A DNA stretch of 64,000 nucleotides from Anseranas semipalmata (GCA_013399115.1 VXAA01001236.1:160806-224805), one strand, 5' to 3'; shown: positions 1-13,682, counted from the first letter of the stretch. The notes: a model not told the origin generated them from the sequence alone. Program-made: numbers and translations.

Positions 1-312
1 GCCTTCCAGTACTTGAAGGGAGCGTATAAACAGGAGGGGGAACGCCTGTTTACACATGTTGATAGTGATAGGATTTAGGTTGGATATTAGGAGGAAGTTT
101 TTCACTGTGAGGGTGGTGAGGCACTGGAACAGGTTGCCCAGAGAGGTTGTGGATGCCCCATCCCTGGAGGCATTCAAGGCCAGGCTGGATGTGGCGCTGG
201 GCAGCCTGCTCTAGTAGTTGGCAACCTTGCCCAGAGCAGGGGGGTTGAAACTAGATGATCTTTAAGGTCCTTTTCAACCCAGGCCATTCTATGATTCTAT
301 GATTCTATGATT
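1..312 (+). mobile_element. CR1 LINE, 3' end (left edge cut by window)
   Basis: This is the 3' terminus of a CR1 non-LTR retrotransposon. Codons 74-211 read in frame as the C-terminal tail of CR1 ORF2 ([20 protein letters not shown], continuing through [14 protein letters not shown]) and end at the TAG at 212-214. A short 3' UTR follows, with the conserved block ending GGTCCTTTTCAACCC. The end is the diagnostic tail of ATTCTATG repeats at 286-312. About 25-35 bp usual for the family seem to be missing between AGTGATAGG and ATTTAGG near 70. The element enters from beyond the left edge, so its full length is unknown. The frame over the last 46 codons is intact, but no function is expected from a 5'-truncated copy. 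The subfamily is not assigned. Confidence 0.96.
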
Positions 313-2058
313 TAATCCTGCTGATTTTTGAAGCAGTTACAGTGATTGTTCCAAATGAATTACGCAGTCCATGATTTTATGGGTAAGGAGTAAAAACTTA
401 CATCTTGCTGCCTATGAGCTTACAGGCCTAAGTCGGAATGCTGTAATCAGGCTTTGTGCAAATACTATGTTGCTTGTAAAAACAGAAAACAGCAAAAACA
501 TACATAAGACTAAATAAATAATACTATCTACCTTTCAGATGTGGTGATTTTAACAGAGCCAGTCCAGGAGTAAAGTACTACTCAGTATAGAGACATCGGA
601 ATTTGATTTTATTGCTAATTATGCTAATTAGAAAGGAAGTCACCTCAATGACTTAAATTCTACAAATGCTTCTGTTAATTTCACTTGTAATAATAAAAAA
701 ATAAATCTTATGCCTTTCTGATCCTTCACAAAAAAGGGAAAGAAAGCCACTGAGAAACAAGAGCTTCTTGCCTTGGTAGAGAATGCAGTGAGAGAAAGAA
801 ATCTTGCTAAAACACTTAAACTGTTGCAATTTCCTAATTAGGGAAACATAATTTCATTATTTAAATGACTATTTAAACACATTGGTTAAAATATTATATA
901 TTCATTTTATTTACATTTTTACAAAAATAAACATACTTCACCTGCTACAGTGAGGCATTGTTGCAAATTCTATTATTCATGCTCATTTAATCAAAGGAAT
1001 TAAAGAAAATTAGTTGTACATTCTATTAAGTATTGCTTTAATATTGTAAACTTGTTGTCAGGATGAGGTATGTTGAGGCATGCTATTGAACGAGGCATGG
1101 TGATTTTGGTACTAATTTTGTATGTGCAGAGAGAAAAGCTCTCCAGACTCTGCTCAACTGCTGTGAAACAGTTTCGTTTCTGCTATTCTCTTGAGATCCA
1201 GACTCAAAAAGCTTAAGATAGAAGGAATGGAAAGATCAGGCCTTTTTGACACAGACTTTAAAGATGCAATTACTGGCTTATGTAAGAGAGTAAGGAGCAA
1301 AATAGGAAACGTGGGACATGTGGGGGAGAGGGAAGTCATGAAAACTGTTCTTTTAGACTGGTCTATCCATCATGATATACGTCATATTAAGCTCACATGC
1401 ATTAGCTCCCACTAGCCCACCTCCTGTGCAGCTGCTGGGGTGAGAGGAGCTTGCTTTCCCCAGGTCTGTGCAGTTCAGCATCTCCCACTCCTCCAACAAC
1501 AGAAAGAAGTTAATGGGTGTACCTCGGCTTTGCATGTGGGGAGGGCATGCCCACACCCCATGGCCCTGTACAGAGAGGGAAGGAAGAGTTCCCCTGTCAT
1601 AACTGTGTCCTAACCAGCAAAGATGGTGGCCTGTTTTTAATACAGTTACTGTAGAGGTAGTGTACTTTGTCTTCAGCCCTCATATCAGACTTTAGCCAAT
1701 TGTATTTCTTAATTGTTATTAAAAATGAGATAAAAATAAGCTACATCATCTTGTCTCAGAAGTAGTGATAACATGGGGTAGTTATCAAAATCCAGTATGT
1801 ATCACAGGAGTAATGGAACAGAGTGGAAGAGCCTGTTTTTTAAAGCCAAAAATTGATGTTAATGATTTATTTATTTATTTATTTAGGATTAGCCATTGTC
1901 CACTTGCATTTGACATTATTCTTGAGTATTTTATTAAACATGCACATCACAAAGGATACTGGTTAAAAAAAAAAAAAAAAAAAAAAAAAGAACCTAAGGG
2001 TAAAACTCCTATATAGGAATGTAGCTGTAAGATGAAAGACATTCCTCACTTACTTTCT
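313..2058. other. Unique AT-rich DNA, no gene seen
   Basis: No open frame here resembles a known protein. A tandem 9-bp repeat with TAATTA cores lies at 613-630. A short GC-richer patch at about 1400-1600 has open frames on both strands, but I recognise no family. A (TTTA)n run at 1865-1885 and a 25-base A run at 1965-1989 end the stretch. Confidence 0.7.
1965..1989 (+). repeat. Poly-A run, 25 bases
   Basis: This is an uninterrupted run of 25 A, one of the two longest homopolymers in the window. No recognisable retroposon body precedes it. A preceding frame reads through it as poly-lysine, which is an artefact. Confidence 0.95.
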
Positions 2059-2115
2059 GAATCATAGAATCATAGAATATCCCGAGTTGGAAGGAACCCA
2101 TAAGGATCATCGAGT
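2059..2115 (-). mobile_element. CR1 LINE 3' stub, about 57 bp
   Basis: GAATCATAGAATCATAGAAT followed by the CR1 block ATATCCCGAGTTGGAAGG and GGATCATCGAGT is the reverse complement of a CR1 3' end. Homology stops at about 2115, so this is an extreme 5' truncation. The same consensus portion is present in the stub at 43616-43668. I see no convincing target duplication here. Confidence 0.93.
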
Positions 2116-5100
2116 TATAGAGGTTTTCCTACACAAAGATGGATAAAGTGAAATTAAACAATGTTTTCTTGGGAATCTATGGAGAAAAAAAAGAAAAAAA
2201 GAAAAAAAAAGAAAAAACACTCTTCTTGAAGTAACCCTATTTTGGCCTTTTTGTTTTTCCATAATGTTTTGCCCTCAATCCATTCCAGTCTTTTAAACCT
2301 TTTATAGCACCTTTTTTTTTTTTTTTTTTTCCTGAGGTATAGAATAGTGGAGTACCTGGTACATGATATATTTCTAATATGGGGGATTAGCATACTCCAA
2401 TATCTGACCTTTAACTGTTTTACTTTAAAATTTCCTTAATCATCACAATGCATACAATGCAAGTTATTCTTCTATATGTAAATGAACTGAATCTCCTGAC
2501 TTTCTGCCTAGATGTTAACATTCTAAAAAGTAGCAACTATTCATGGCAACAGCTATTTTTAGAATAGACAAATAAGATTGCAGTGATTCCAAGTCACGAT
2601 TAAATTCTCATATTTCCTCTTTTTTTTTTTTTTCATTTTAAAAAGGTACAATTGATACAACCCACTCACTGCCATCTACCATCATTACTGATTCCAGAAA
2701 CAATGAGTAACTAAAAATTATCTTCAAGCCAACAGCAGCTGCCAAGGCTCAAAAACCACTGAAAATTATTTCACTAGAACTTTTATGTCTAACCATGGAT
2801 ATGGACAGCCAAGTGTGAGTATCTTGCTATATGGTAAACTCTCTATATTGGTCAGAATGGATTTGTATTTGATATACTAGTACAGGAATGTTAGCACATT
2901 ATAGATTATCAGACATGGTTAATGGCATCATATCTGACTATGGCTTGCAATATAGATAGGTTTCACACTGGAACATTTTTTTTTCCCCCATATGGTACAC
3001 TGAACACTATAAAATAATCGGGCAAATTATGAAAATATCTTTATATACAATGTTATTTTAATGATGAGGTACAAAATACCACCCTTCAATCTGAAAAAAA
3101 GATGCAATCCACTAAGCCTAACTGATCCCCTGTAGATGCTGTGTAGTAAATTAGAACTACTGCAGTTAAACTGATTGCCACTAACAAAATTAAAACTATG
3201 TAATGATCACCATTTGAAACTTTGTATTGATTTTAGTGGAAATTGCCTAGTGCAAGTGATTTCTAATAAAAAAAAAAAAAAGATGAAATTATTGCAATTG
3301 CTGGATAAATTTATGAACCCCATTCTTGGAAGGACAAATAAGTTCTTAGGTTATTGTTAGGGCAGTATACATTTCCTGTGGTGGGGGGAGAGGGGATATG
3401 ACCACACCAGTAGCCTTAATGTTCCCCCCTACCCCTGACAAAAAATACACCATCTAGAAACTAACTTTTGGAAATGATGATATAAATAAATTGCAAGTAT
3501 TAACAGAAAAAGGAGAATGGAGCTGAAATCAGTCTTGGTACCATTTCCTTCCAGCACAATTGTACTTCTCTAAAGCTATTGAACCTGGTATCATCAAAAG
3601 AAAATGTCACAGACTCTGAAAAGCAAAGGACAGACAATTTTACAGATTATTGGATCATGTCCTATTTATAGACATCTAACCTTTTCAGCCCCAAAGAAAA
3701 GCAAACAGAAAAGTAGAGTTGTGTCATAGATCCAAGCCCCAAATTACAGTAATTTTGTACTGTTATTGTATTTTGTTAATCACAGAGATTCAGCAAAACA
3801 CTAAGTGAGTCACCATTAGTATGAGCAACATTTCATTGTCAGAGTAAATAAAACTACCATACTTAAATATTCAGAAAACCCCCAAAAGCTCTTTGCCTTT
3901 TATACATTTTTTATCTTCTCCCTGTATATTGACATCATAGTTTTTTTCAAACTACACTTTGGATAATAACTGGGAGGGAAAACAGGTAAGTTTTGCAATT
4001 CCAAAGGCAAACAATTCAAATAATTATATTAAATTCATGCCCTAATTTAGATCTTAGAAAAAAATAATGGAAGAGACATGAAGTGCAAGATAAATAGTTA
4101 AAGGACCAGGAAACCAATCAGTCTCTACTGCACGAGTGCAAATGGGGCCAGGTTGCTCAGCAAAAAAAAAGACCTTTGGAAGGGAAGAGCTTTGGCAACA
4201 TTCTCTGTGCAACCTAATTGCAACAGACAGAGGAAAGTCTGCAAAGTGTTTGCACGCTTGTACCTAGTACTGATGGGTTTCAGCAACAGTTTAGACAGAA
4301 GTAAATTGATTTCTGTTTTTGTTTGTTTGTTTTTGCAAGGCTTTACAAACATAAATTACACTGTACGATTTTTTTTTTTTCATAATTGCTCTGACAAATT
4401 ATGAAATGAGGTTCCCCAGAACAATCCTTTCTAAGTGGAAAACTAAAACTGAATAGTTCATCTCCATTTTATTTTTAATCTTCAACATAATCTTCATCAT
4501 AGCTCATTAAGTTAGCATTATAGCTGTCCTAAAATAATAATTAAAAAAAAAAAAAAGTGGAAAGATCTGAAATCCCCTTCCTACCCCTAAACTGAGTGCA
4601 GATTTCCACACGTCTGCTACTGTAGGTCTCACCACTATTTCAAACACTGAGCATCAGTTTTGAAACTCAGCCACTCCTACATTCCACATGTAATTGAAAC
4701 TATCACCAGCTTTGATGGGCTAACAGCTATATCCTTTCATACCAAATATAAGGGTCCATAAGTGACTGCCCGCGATTAACCCATATGTTGAATCAAATCA
4801 CTCTGTGAGGATTGTGCCAACCATCTCTAAACTTTAGGTGGAAAGGGGTTAGCTTTATGTAATTAGCAACTCATGGCATACATTTCTTTCTGATAGACTC
4901 ACTGAACTTTAACTGAGATGTGGCAAGGAAAGACTGCATCCGTTTTCAGTTCACCGTGAACATATATATATATTACTTTCTACTTTAGCAATTTAGTCTT
5001 CCTTTCCTTTAATTCAATAAAATCTCCAAATAGAGAGGAAATTTATTGTTTTTCTGAACAGAGATCCTCCCATCTGATAGCAGGACAGCAGTATGATTCC

Positions 5101-8100
5101 CAACACTGGCCTCCCTGGAAGGAAAGGTAGCACACATGAGGTACAATATCACGTGCTATAGGCATCATGCCATGGGAAAATTAACAGGGTTTCTATCCCT
5201 GGCTTCTTAAGAAAAACAGCAATATTATAAATGTACTTTTCAAGAAACTTGTGATCTTTAAGTATTAAGAAAGTAACAACTAGGATAATAAAACAGTCCT
5301 GAAGTGGTCTGATTTCAAAACTACCTTGGAAATTCCTTGTTTGGATCATTAACAAGAAGTAACCCTCTGTCATAAAGGAAAAAGACACTGGTTCTAATCC
5401 CCACAATATTCTAAGCCAGCAAGATATCAGAGAAATGCACAAATCAGAGATATTTACAAGAAGCTAAATCAGTGTCTAAAGGAATTTATACTGGCATCAT
5501 GAAGAGGTCAAGAATTTATGCATTCATTTCATTCCACTGAATGAATCTATATATGAACTAAAAGATTAGGCTACAGAGTTTTTCGTAGGATGAAACATGT
5601 TTGCATGAGGAATTTCATTGATTTCAGTCAAGCAGCTCACGTGACAAAAGTCTCATCAATGCAAATAAGTTTTGCACAATCTAGCCTTTGGCAATTTCAT
5701 AACCCTTCAAGCTGTTATTGCAAACCAACTAAAAAATCTTTGATTTTGTCGAGTAAGAACCTCACAACAACAGCCTGTTTAAACAGCCAGTTTATATAAA
5801 ATAATAATAATAATAGTAAAGGTATCTATTAGAAATTGTTTTCATCACTTGTCTGCTTGACCTGAAGCCCATTCATCTGTAATTTTCCTCACAGTCCAAA
5901 CTGTCAGTTTAACCTACTTGTTCAGTCATTCAAATCTCTTCACATTGGGATAACAAAATGACTCTGAAACAAACTGCAACACCATGTGTAAGTTTATATT
6001 ATTGATATACATCTTAGAAATCAGTCTGCTAAATTCTTTTCACAGTTATTTGCAAGATATAGGCATTAATGGAAGGTGAGTCATCTGACTTCTCTCAGGA
6101 TAGTATGAGCTGTTCTCAAGGGTTGCATTTTTGTCTCAGCTAAGTGCGGGTGAGTCCACTGATAGCACAAACTTAAAGCTCTAACTTTTTAACATGCTAC
6201 TTAAACCATAGGAATATGGCTACAGCCTGCAAAAAAGGGGCAGGAGGCAGTTATGGTCTCACATGGTCATAAATGATCCCTCTACAAATATTTATTGCAT
6301 CTGGAGATATGACCTTAATTCATAACACGATAGTCTACAAATGTTTATAGAAGTTAGGAAGTTGACTTCAGATCTGGCTTCAGTCTGATGTTTAGGTGAT
6401 GACATAAAACACAAGTAATAATAAAAGAAAAGGACAAGTAAAGATATATGAAAATAATTTCAGTTTTTCAGAAAAAAAAAATCTGTTCACAGAACTTTCT
6501 CCTATTTCTAAGCAACAATTAAAATAATCTTTTTATTTGTCAGCAGTTCAGGTTTGAGGACAACATTATTTATCAAAGAACTTTAAAAAGGTCTTCAGTC
6601 TGCCTGTGCCTTGGAACCTTAAGTAATTATTGACATAAGAAAGAGGGATATCACCTTATTTTTGCTGAATTCCAACTGACTATCTCTAATCAAAGAATTT
6701 CATTACAGCAGTGGCAAATACCCATATATCAAGCTTCATTTGATGACTCAGATACTATGTAATTATTTTAGAGACACTTATGTCTGTTCCTATAATTGTA
6801 AGAGATGTCATAGGGGAAAAATGGGCTAAAAAACCTTTCTATAGCCCATTTTCATTACTTAAAAATATAACCAAATTAGAATGTGAATGAGACTTTTAGT
6901 TTAATCTAAAAATATATTCAGTAAGAGTGAATGCTTATAAGTACATTCCAGCAAGTATAAAACCCACAACAAGCTTTTTTTTTTTTTTTTCCTAGCACTG
7001 CTCTAACATTGTCGAAATAAAGATCAGAAGAACAATTAATCCAAAAATTCTACATGAAAGACAACTCACTGGAGTCTTCTCCACTGCTCTCTCTTGAAAT
7101 AGAATTTACATATTAGATCCATACCACATAATGACGTAACCTGGCCTAATTCTTTGTTAAATCAAGAATTTCAATTGAGAAATGGAAATGAGAATTCATT
7201 TCACTTCTCTCCATTTGACACAGTTCATCCATATTTAACACAATCCCTTCAGTCAAACCACTGTTAACAGACCTTATAATAATGGAAAGAAACCTGATCA
7301 AGTTGGCCATATAAGAAGAATGGGATATCCATATTCCACTCAACAACTAAGCTGAGTTTACTGTGTTTGTCAGATGCGTAGGGCATTCATTTTTCATCTT
7401 GTAGAGTTCCTAACTTTTCCTGGTGCTTAACAAATAGTAAGCATTTCTTTATAACTGTATGTCATAATGTGGAAGTGCAGAAGATTCCAAAATAATTGGA
7501 GCCAAAGTTAGTGCAGTATTGACACATCATTTATTTTCCTCACTTCTTACCTACTGTTGTCTTGTTGGCACCAAGGGAGAATAGTTTACATAATACTAAA
7601 AAACACAGGGGAGAATAGCTTGCAATAGTACTCAAAACATCTTCCTCAAAAATGAGGGTAAACAAGTAAAAGAATGTATAGTTCTCAAAATTTCTGTTTT
7701 CAAAAGGTGAAACAGTTAAATACCACATAAAAACGTTCATCAGCATTGAGAACATTTTGTTTCTTTTGTGTACCAATCAGCAGTTTAGTTTATAATCAGC
7801 AAACATTCAACCATTTTCTGTCTACAAAAGACAGGTGAGGGTTTCAAAACAGTTTTTAACCTGGAGATACTACTCCATCTCAAAGTACCAAAAGAAATCT
7901 TATTAGCATTATTGCAATGAGTATCGTAACAGAGTAATTGAAGTAAGGTTACTTTTTTTTTTTTTTTTTTAAAAAGAAGCTACTTTACTTTTGTCTGAGA
8001 TATCTGAGATATGCTTTTCACAATGACTTTGGGACACAACATCAGAGGAAGTCATGGAAGCTTGCAAATGGTTCAACATTATCAACATCAACAAAAGATT

Positions 8101-10743
8101 AACTGTTATCAACAAAAGATTTAACTGTCTTTAAGAAATAGATTGTTTAAATACTTTTTTTAAAAGAGTGCAAGAGTTTGGTAAAGAAGAGAAATATTTA
8201 GCTGAAGGTGTGAATACTATTAGACAACGAGCAACAAAGAGTCATGCAGCTTCAGAATTTTTAGAGAAGCATAAAGTCCATTTAGGCAAAGAAAACATTA
8301 GCATTCCATTGATAGTGTTTTACTTCATTTCAGTGGTTTTGTCTGACAAGGTTTCAGACAGAATATAATATCTTAGACCTGTCAAAACTGACAAGAAACT
8401 TCTGTGACAGGAATCATCATAAATTGTCTTTTCTATTGTATGAGGGTCTTAATTTTGCACTTTGACTGAAGTGGTTTATGGCAGGATAATTTTAACAGAG
8501 CTGGCTATATAACTTGCTTTTTGTGCTATTTAAAACATAAGATTCGACTTTTTCTATTGCAAAGTGTACCTCTCGAATAACAATACACATTTCTTATTGG
8601 AAGAACATAGCCCTAGACAGAACACCCTCTGACATAAAAAACAAGCTGCTATGCTGTTCTGTTTGTGGCTTTGAGCAGTTCTTCATTTCTTTGTCTCTCT
8701 TTACTGTCTCTCCAGCTCTCTAATCTCTTTTACCCCTCTTGTTTTAATCTTCAGTATTTCTCACAATCTGAAGTTTAGCATCCAGTATTAAATATTAAAC
8801 GCCAGCAGTTAGATTAAAGCTCTCATGCATAATGCAAGATGTTACAGAGAGCTATTCTTTCTATACTTCTATATTCTTTCTATATGACCAAGAGACAATA
8901 GCGAGCTAAAGAAAATATGTAGATTACAAGAAACATAAAACTTGTTTCAAACATTTTTTTTCCTCTTCATAAAACCAGTAAAAGTTACAAGTTTTGCCAA
9001 CTTATCTCTGGAAAAAGACCTGTTCCCCCTTTAGCAATGCTTTCTCCTTGCAGAGTGAAGTCTAATTCTCCACTGCAAGCAGCACTGATGCTGCAGAATG
9101 CAACCAAACACTTTATTTTCCTTCTACTTTCTAAAAACCAGGTGTTAGCAGATATGGGTTCTCTTTCTGAAGTGGCCCTGTCTGCAGAGGTCATGGTGTG
9201 GGGAGAAACAATTTACTTGCCCAAAAAGCAGCTGTGCATTCTTGCCTATTTAAGTAGCCCAAACAGTAAGTGTATTTATTTATTTTGGACACAAGTATTG
9301 AGGAAATCCTTTCTTTTGACTCTGCTCTAGCCTATAGTGGTGTGTGGCTGCTGTAAGCAGCCCAATTATTTTGAGCACCAACATTTCTACCAACAACAAC
9401 AATAAAAAATTCACATACAGATTTGCTTTACTATGACATTTGCTCAGATTTTTCACTTCCAGTGGATACCTTTTTTTTTTTTTTTTTTTAAATACTACAC
9501 ATTTTTTTTCCCAGGGAGTACTTCCTTTGATTCAGAGAATTATCCACCACACCAAAATTCACAACTAGAAGAACAGCTGTCTTTATCACACTGAAATCAG
9601 TAACTGACATTTAAAATTCCATGTACTCATACCAGAGTACTCAAATCTTCATATTTTCTGTTCAATAGCATAGCTGCAGCTAAAAGAATTTACTTTACAA
9701 TGCCTATTTAATGCTGGATACAACCAGGCTCCACTGTATGCCAGAACCGATGAAGTCATCTTTGTTTATTTGGAGCATGTATACATAAATACGCAAATTT
9801 AAAAAGTCATAAGCAAAAGTCAAAGCAAAATATTAATTACTGACTGACAGTAGCTTAAAAACATATCTGCAGAATTGAGGACAGAAAGCATGTTTGTTTA
9901 TTATATCAGCTTATTTCTCATCTGCAGCTTGAGTGCAGGAAAGGGGGTCTGTACATTACTGTGGCTAATGCTCAGTCTATAGATCCTCTTAGTTTTCTCC
10001 CATCAGTATTTGGAAAAAATTGGAACAGTGCAATACAACAATGAACAGTGAATCACATTTCAGATTTTCTTTTGTAGCTCTTTGTGTTTAATGAAACAAT
10101 TCACTTGGTAAAGCTTGCGGTGGACCAATACTATTGCCAAACTAGTTATTTTTTTGCCCTATTTGTGAAGAATCCTTAAAACCTAAGGGAATACTGATGA
10201 ATGAAGTCTTGTGTCATTTACTCACCCTAGCTATACAAGTCCCCCTATGCTATAAAAATATTGAACTTGTTCCAGTTCTTCCAAAATACCCATTTGAGAA
10301 ATTAACACAATTCTAAAATAATGTTGCTGCAACTCCTTTGTTTTTTAAGGATAGTATTTCAGTCAAAGTTTGTAGAGTTTTTTGATTGAAATCCTTTAAG
10401 AAAATTTCATAGATAATATTTTGGATTACCTCTGATAAGATAACATTACCTATATGCCTCTGAAGAAGAATAAAACCATCTCTAAAATAAAATTTCATCA
10501 GACAATATTGGATTGCAAACAAGGTCTTTCTTCCTGTGCCTTTTCCTTTTTTTTTTTTTTCCAGGATTTCTCCCTGAACAAATATAATGATTAAATTTTC
10601 TCAAGTATTGATTGATTCACCTTTAATATCATCTTTTACAAGCACTGTGGCAGATTAAAGTTCTTGTTAAAGTGTTTCTTATTCTTTTCTCTGTCAACCA
10701 TTAAGTTTGCAACTTAAGCGTGGTCTAGGAGCATAAGGCAACC
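2116..10743. other. Unique AT-rich DNA with homopolymer runs, no gene seen
   Basis: There is no recognisable gene or transposon in these 8.6 kb. The stretch holds an A/G-rich run (2182-2218), T runs at 2312-2330, 2620-2633, 4369-4380, 6975-6990, 7953-7970, 9471-9489 and 10547-10560, and A runs at 3268-3281 and 4543-4556. It also holds an (ATA)n tract near 5799-5814 and a 20-bp tandem duplication at 8088-8128. Open frames of 60-97 codons occur on both strands but match no family I know. A candidate 30-nt plus-strand exon (6046-6075) is treated as a finding. Confidence 0.7.
2182..2218. repeat. A/G-rich low-complexity tract
   Basis: The tract consists of runs of seven to nine A separated by single G. 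On the complementary strand it is T-rich and gives a spurious poly-phenylalanine frame. Confidence 0.9.
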
Positions 10744-10992
10744 CAAAACATAGAGCTGCTGAGATAGGAAGGCAGCTCTGGCAATCATCTACTCCAACCT
10801 GTTGTTCAAAGCAGGGTCAGCTACAGCAGGGTGCTCATGGCTGTGTCCAGTCATGCTTTGAGTATCTCCAGAGATGGACACTCCACACCCTCTCTGGGCA
10901 TCCCATTCCAGTGTTTCACCACACTCACAGTAAAGAAGTTTCTTATGTTTAAACAATTTCTTGTATTTCAGTTGGTGCCCATTGCACCTGCA
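10744..10992 (-). mobile_element. Old CR1 LINE 3' fragment
   Basis: Read on the minus strand, this is a diverged CR1 3' end. On the plus strand one sees the blocks ATCATCTACTCCAACCTGTT, GTTCAAAGCAGGGTCAG, a segment around TGTGTCCAGTCATGCTTTG, GAGATGGACACTCCACACCC and CACAGTAAAGAAGTTTCTTA. These are reverse complements of the ORF2 C-terminus and 3' UTR seen in the copies at 1-312 and 14148-14750. The octamer tail has decayed away on the left. On the right, homology fades after GGTGCCCATTGC at about 10990. Many substitutions and no intact frame indicate an older insertion than the pair at 29.1-30.9 kb. Confidence 0.88.
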
Positions 10993-13341
10993 CTTACATA
11001 AAGTTATGATAACTCTCCTTAAGCACTTCCTGCCATATTATTGCCTTTTCTGAGCTTATCTATGTTCCCATCAGCCTGAAGCTGGTTAGGATCTGAACAC
11101 TGAGCAATTAAGGCACTTTGAGATGGGTTGAGCATGGTTTAGCCTTGTCAAAGTCACTTCAGCTTTACAATACTCAGCTAAGAAAATACAAAAGGAGGTT
11201 TTGACTCCATTTTGTATCTTTCACATTAGCCTAGCATTAAGAGAACTTTCCTAAGAAATAGAAGGTATAGGGTTTAAAAACCACCTTGGCTCAAGGTAGT
11301 CCCAGCTTACTTTAACCTTCATTTGTAAGCCTTCAAAATAAAAAGCCATAAAGTATTTGTTTAATATCAGGGACTTCTTTTCTCCTTGTCTCAGAGCACC
11401 AATTACGTGATGTTTCTTCCTCCTATGAATTACAAAATGAAAGTGATACCCAAGTGATCATGTGTACTATATCTCATTCTGTACCTTTTTTTTTGTGGTT
11501 CTTATAATCTGCAATGACAAACTTGGTTTTATTTCTGTGTGAGCTGTGATTCAAGTCTTCCACTTGTATTTTCACTTTGTTGAGATTTTTGCCTATTGGT
11601 GCAGAGTTCTCATAACATCTTTAAAGAATATATATTAACCATCTAATGGGGGGGCCGAAGTCTTTATGAGGTTTATTTTTCCATTTTCTAACTGAAAGGA
11701 TATTTAATCATGCATATACAAGAATAATTTATACTTTGAACCCCTCATCAAGATTTTTATGACTTCTTCATATTTTGAGATACTTTAAAAACCTTTCACT
11801 TTGAAGACAAGATTATTTATCCAGCTCTTTAGCAGTGCATTGTTTTTTTTTTTTTTTTTTTCTGAGGTGAAATATTTTATATACCTATCAGAGCTCTTTT
11901 CCTAACCGGTTTATTTAATCCAGCTGCAACCTTTCATTGAATTTTTTATATTTTACTTTTATCTCTAAACATTTACATTCTTCTATCAGAAAGAACGTGT
12001 TACGTACCACATTAGTACACATTCAACTCCTTAATATTCTTTCGACTTTTCTAACAGAATAAGGAAACTCATGGAGTTCACCCTCTGAAAGATACCTGTC
12101 AGTTCAGATAAGTCACACTCAATCAAAACTCCCATCTTGAAAATGGTTTTCCTACAGATTTGTTTTTGGATTGTCATTGGAAGTTCATGAAGTAATGTTG
12201 CCAACAGACAGCAATATGCAGAGGACATAGCAATTCCATAATCTTTCCTAGATCTTTGCAGAGATCCACCATAAACAAGCTCTGCACGTGCACCCATACA
12301 GTGCAACAAAGCCACGCCGATGCAGCACGCCATTGAAGTTCCTACAGCCTATTTCTCAGCCAGACAGTGCACCAGGCCAACAGAGCAAACATCTGAAGTA
12401 ACGGGACATTTCCTCAACACAGTACAGTTCTCCAAAGGAGACCCTACTCAGAGTGGTACAAGCCTGTAAGATCAGGAAACCTGCCAGCAGTAGTCCCCAC
12501 AGCAAGCAGGGGGAACACAAAAACAGATCAGGAGTTAACAGTATTCACCTGTTTCAACTATAGATTTGTATTTTAGTACATTTTATAATTTCTTTGCCCA
12601 CATGTTATATGAAGGACAAAATTACACCTTTTTGTCATAGAAATTACTTAGATGAACTACATCATTACAGTTAATGAAGATTGGACAATGACATAAGACT
12701 TGTGGGAAAATGGCAAAGATTAACTCTTCTTGGTTATTTCATATTTCAACTGTAATGAAACCTAGGAAAAACTGGCAACTGTGAATATGTGATTCCCAGA
12801 CCCTTTCATTAACTTTTCAGATGTTTATTTAGCATGGTACTTATAACATGCTAATATTAAATTAATATATTTTAAGATGTAAAATAATTGAATATTATGA
12901 CAAAATTATTTACACATGTACACATAAATATCACAAAGTATATAAACACACATATCTACATAGTTACATATCTAAAACACAGACAGCAGCTCTCACCATG
13001 AAGTTTTCCCACCAGGGTGGGAAAGACCATGGCAATGTGCTTCTGTGAGAGGGGAAGAAATGACCAAAGGCAGGGCCTGTTACAACCTGCTGGATCACTG
13101 ACTGGAGCAATCATCATTGACCAAAGTTTGTAAATCTGTGGATCTTGATATACTGTTTGTTTGTTTTTAAACACAGAAGGCAAATCAGATGTATTCATAA
13201 TGAGGCTGTTATCACAAAAGAGGTAATTCAATGACTTACCTGATAGTTACTGTTGGTTCAGTAATTTCCAGATTCTTGCTTTTAGATAACCAAGCTGAAA
13301 TAAAGTGCAAGAAGACACATGTATTCTCTGCAGGGAAAACA

Positions 13342-13402
13342 TAAAAAAACAAAAACAAACAAACAAACAACAACAAAAAAAACAAACAAGCAAAAAAAAG
13401 AA
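13342..13402 (+). repeat. (CAAA)n/(CAA)n A-rich tract
   Basis: The tract consists of imperfect repeats of CAAA and CAA with longer A runs. A similar tract follows at 13630-13682. Neither is attached to a recognisable retroposon. Confidence 0.92.
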
Positions 13403-13629
13403 ATTAAAGCTGAAACAGGCTTTCTGTTAAAAAAAGAAAAAAGAAAAAAACAGATAAATTATGCCTTACCCTGCCACAACCCTCTGAGAATGTTTCCATA
13501 GATGAAAAAATTACACATAGCTTAAGTTATAAAACATATAAAATAGAAGTAATAATTTATATAATCTTGAAAGATATAATTGAAGAAAATTGGGAAATAA
13601 TAGCTCAATATTCAGAAGATTCAGAAGGA

Positions 13630-13682
13630 AAAACACACAAAAAAACAAAAACAAAAAACAACAACAACAAAACAAAAAAAAA
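13630..13682 (+). repeat. (CAAAA)n/(CAA)n A-rich tract
   Basis: This is an A-rich tract interrupted by single C, including a short (CAA)n core. It is the second of two such tracts within 350 bp. Confidence 0.92.
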
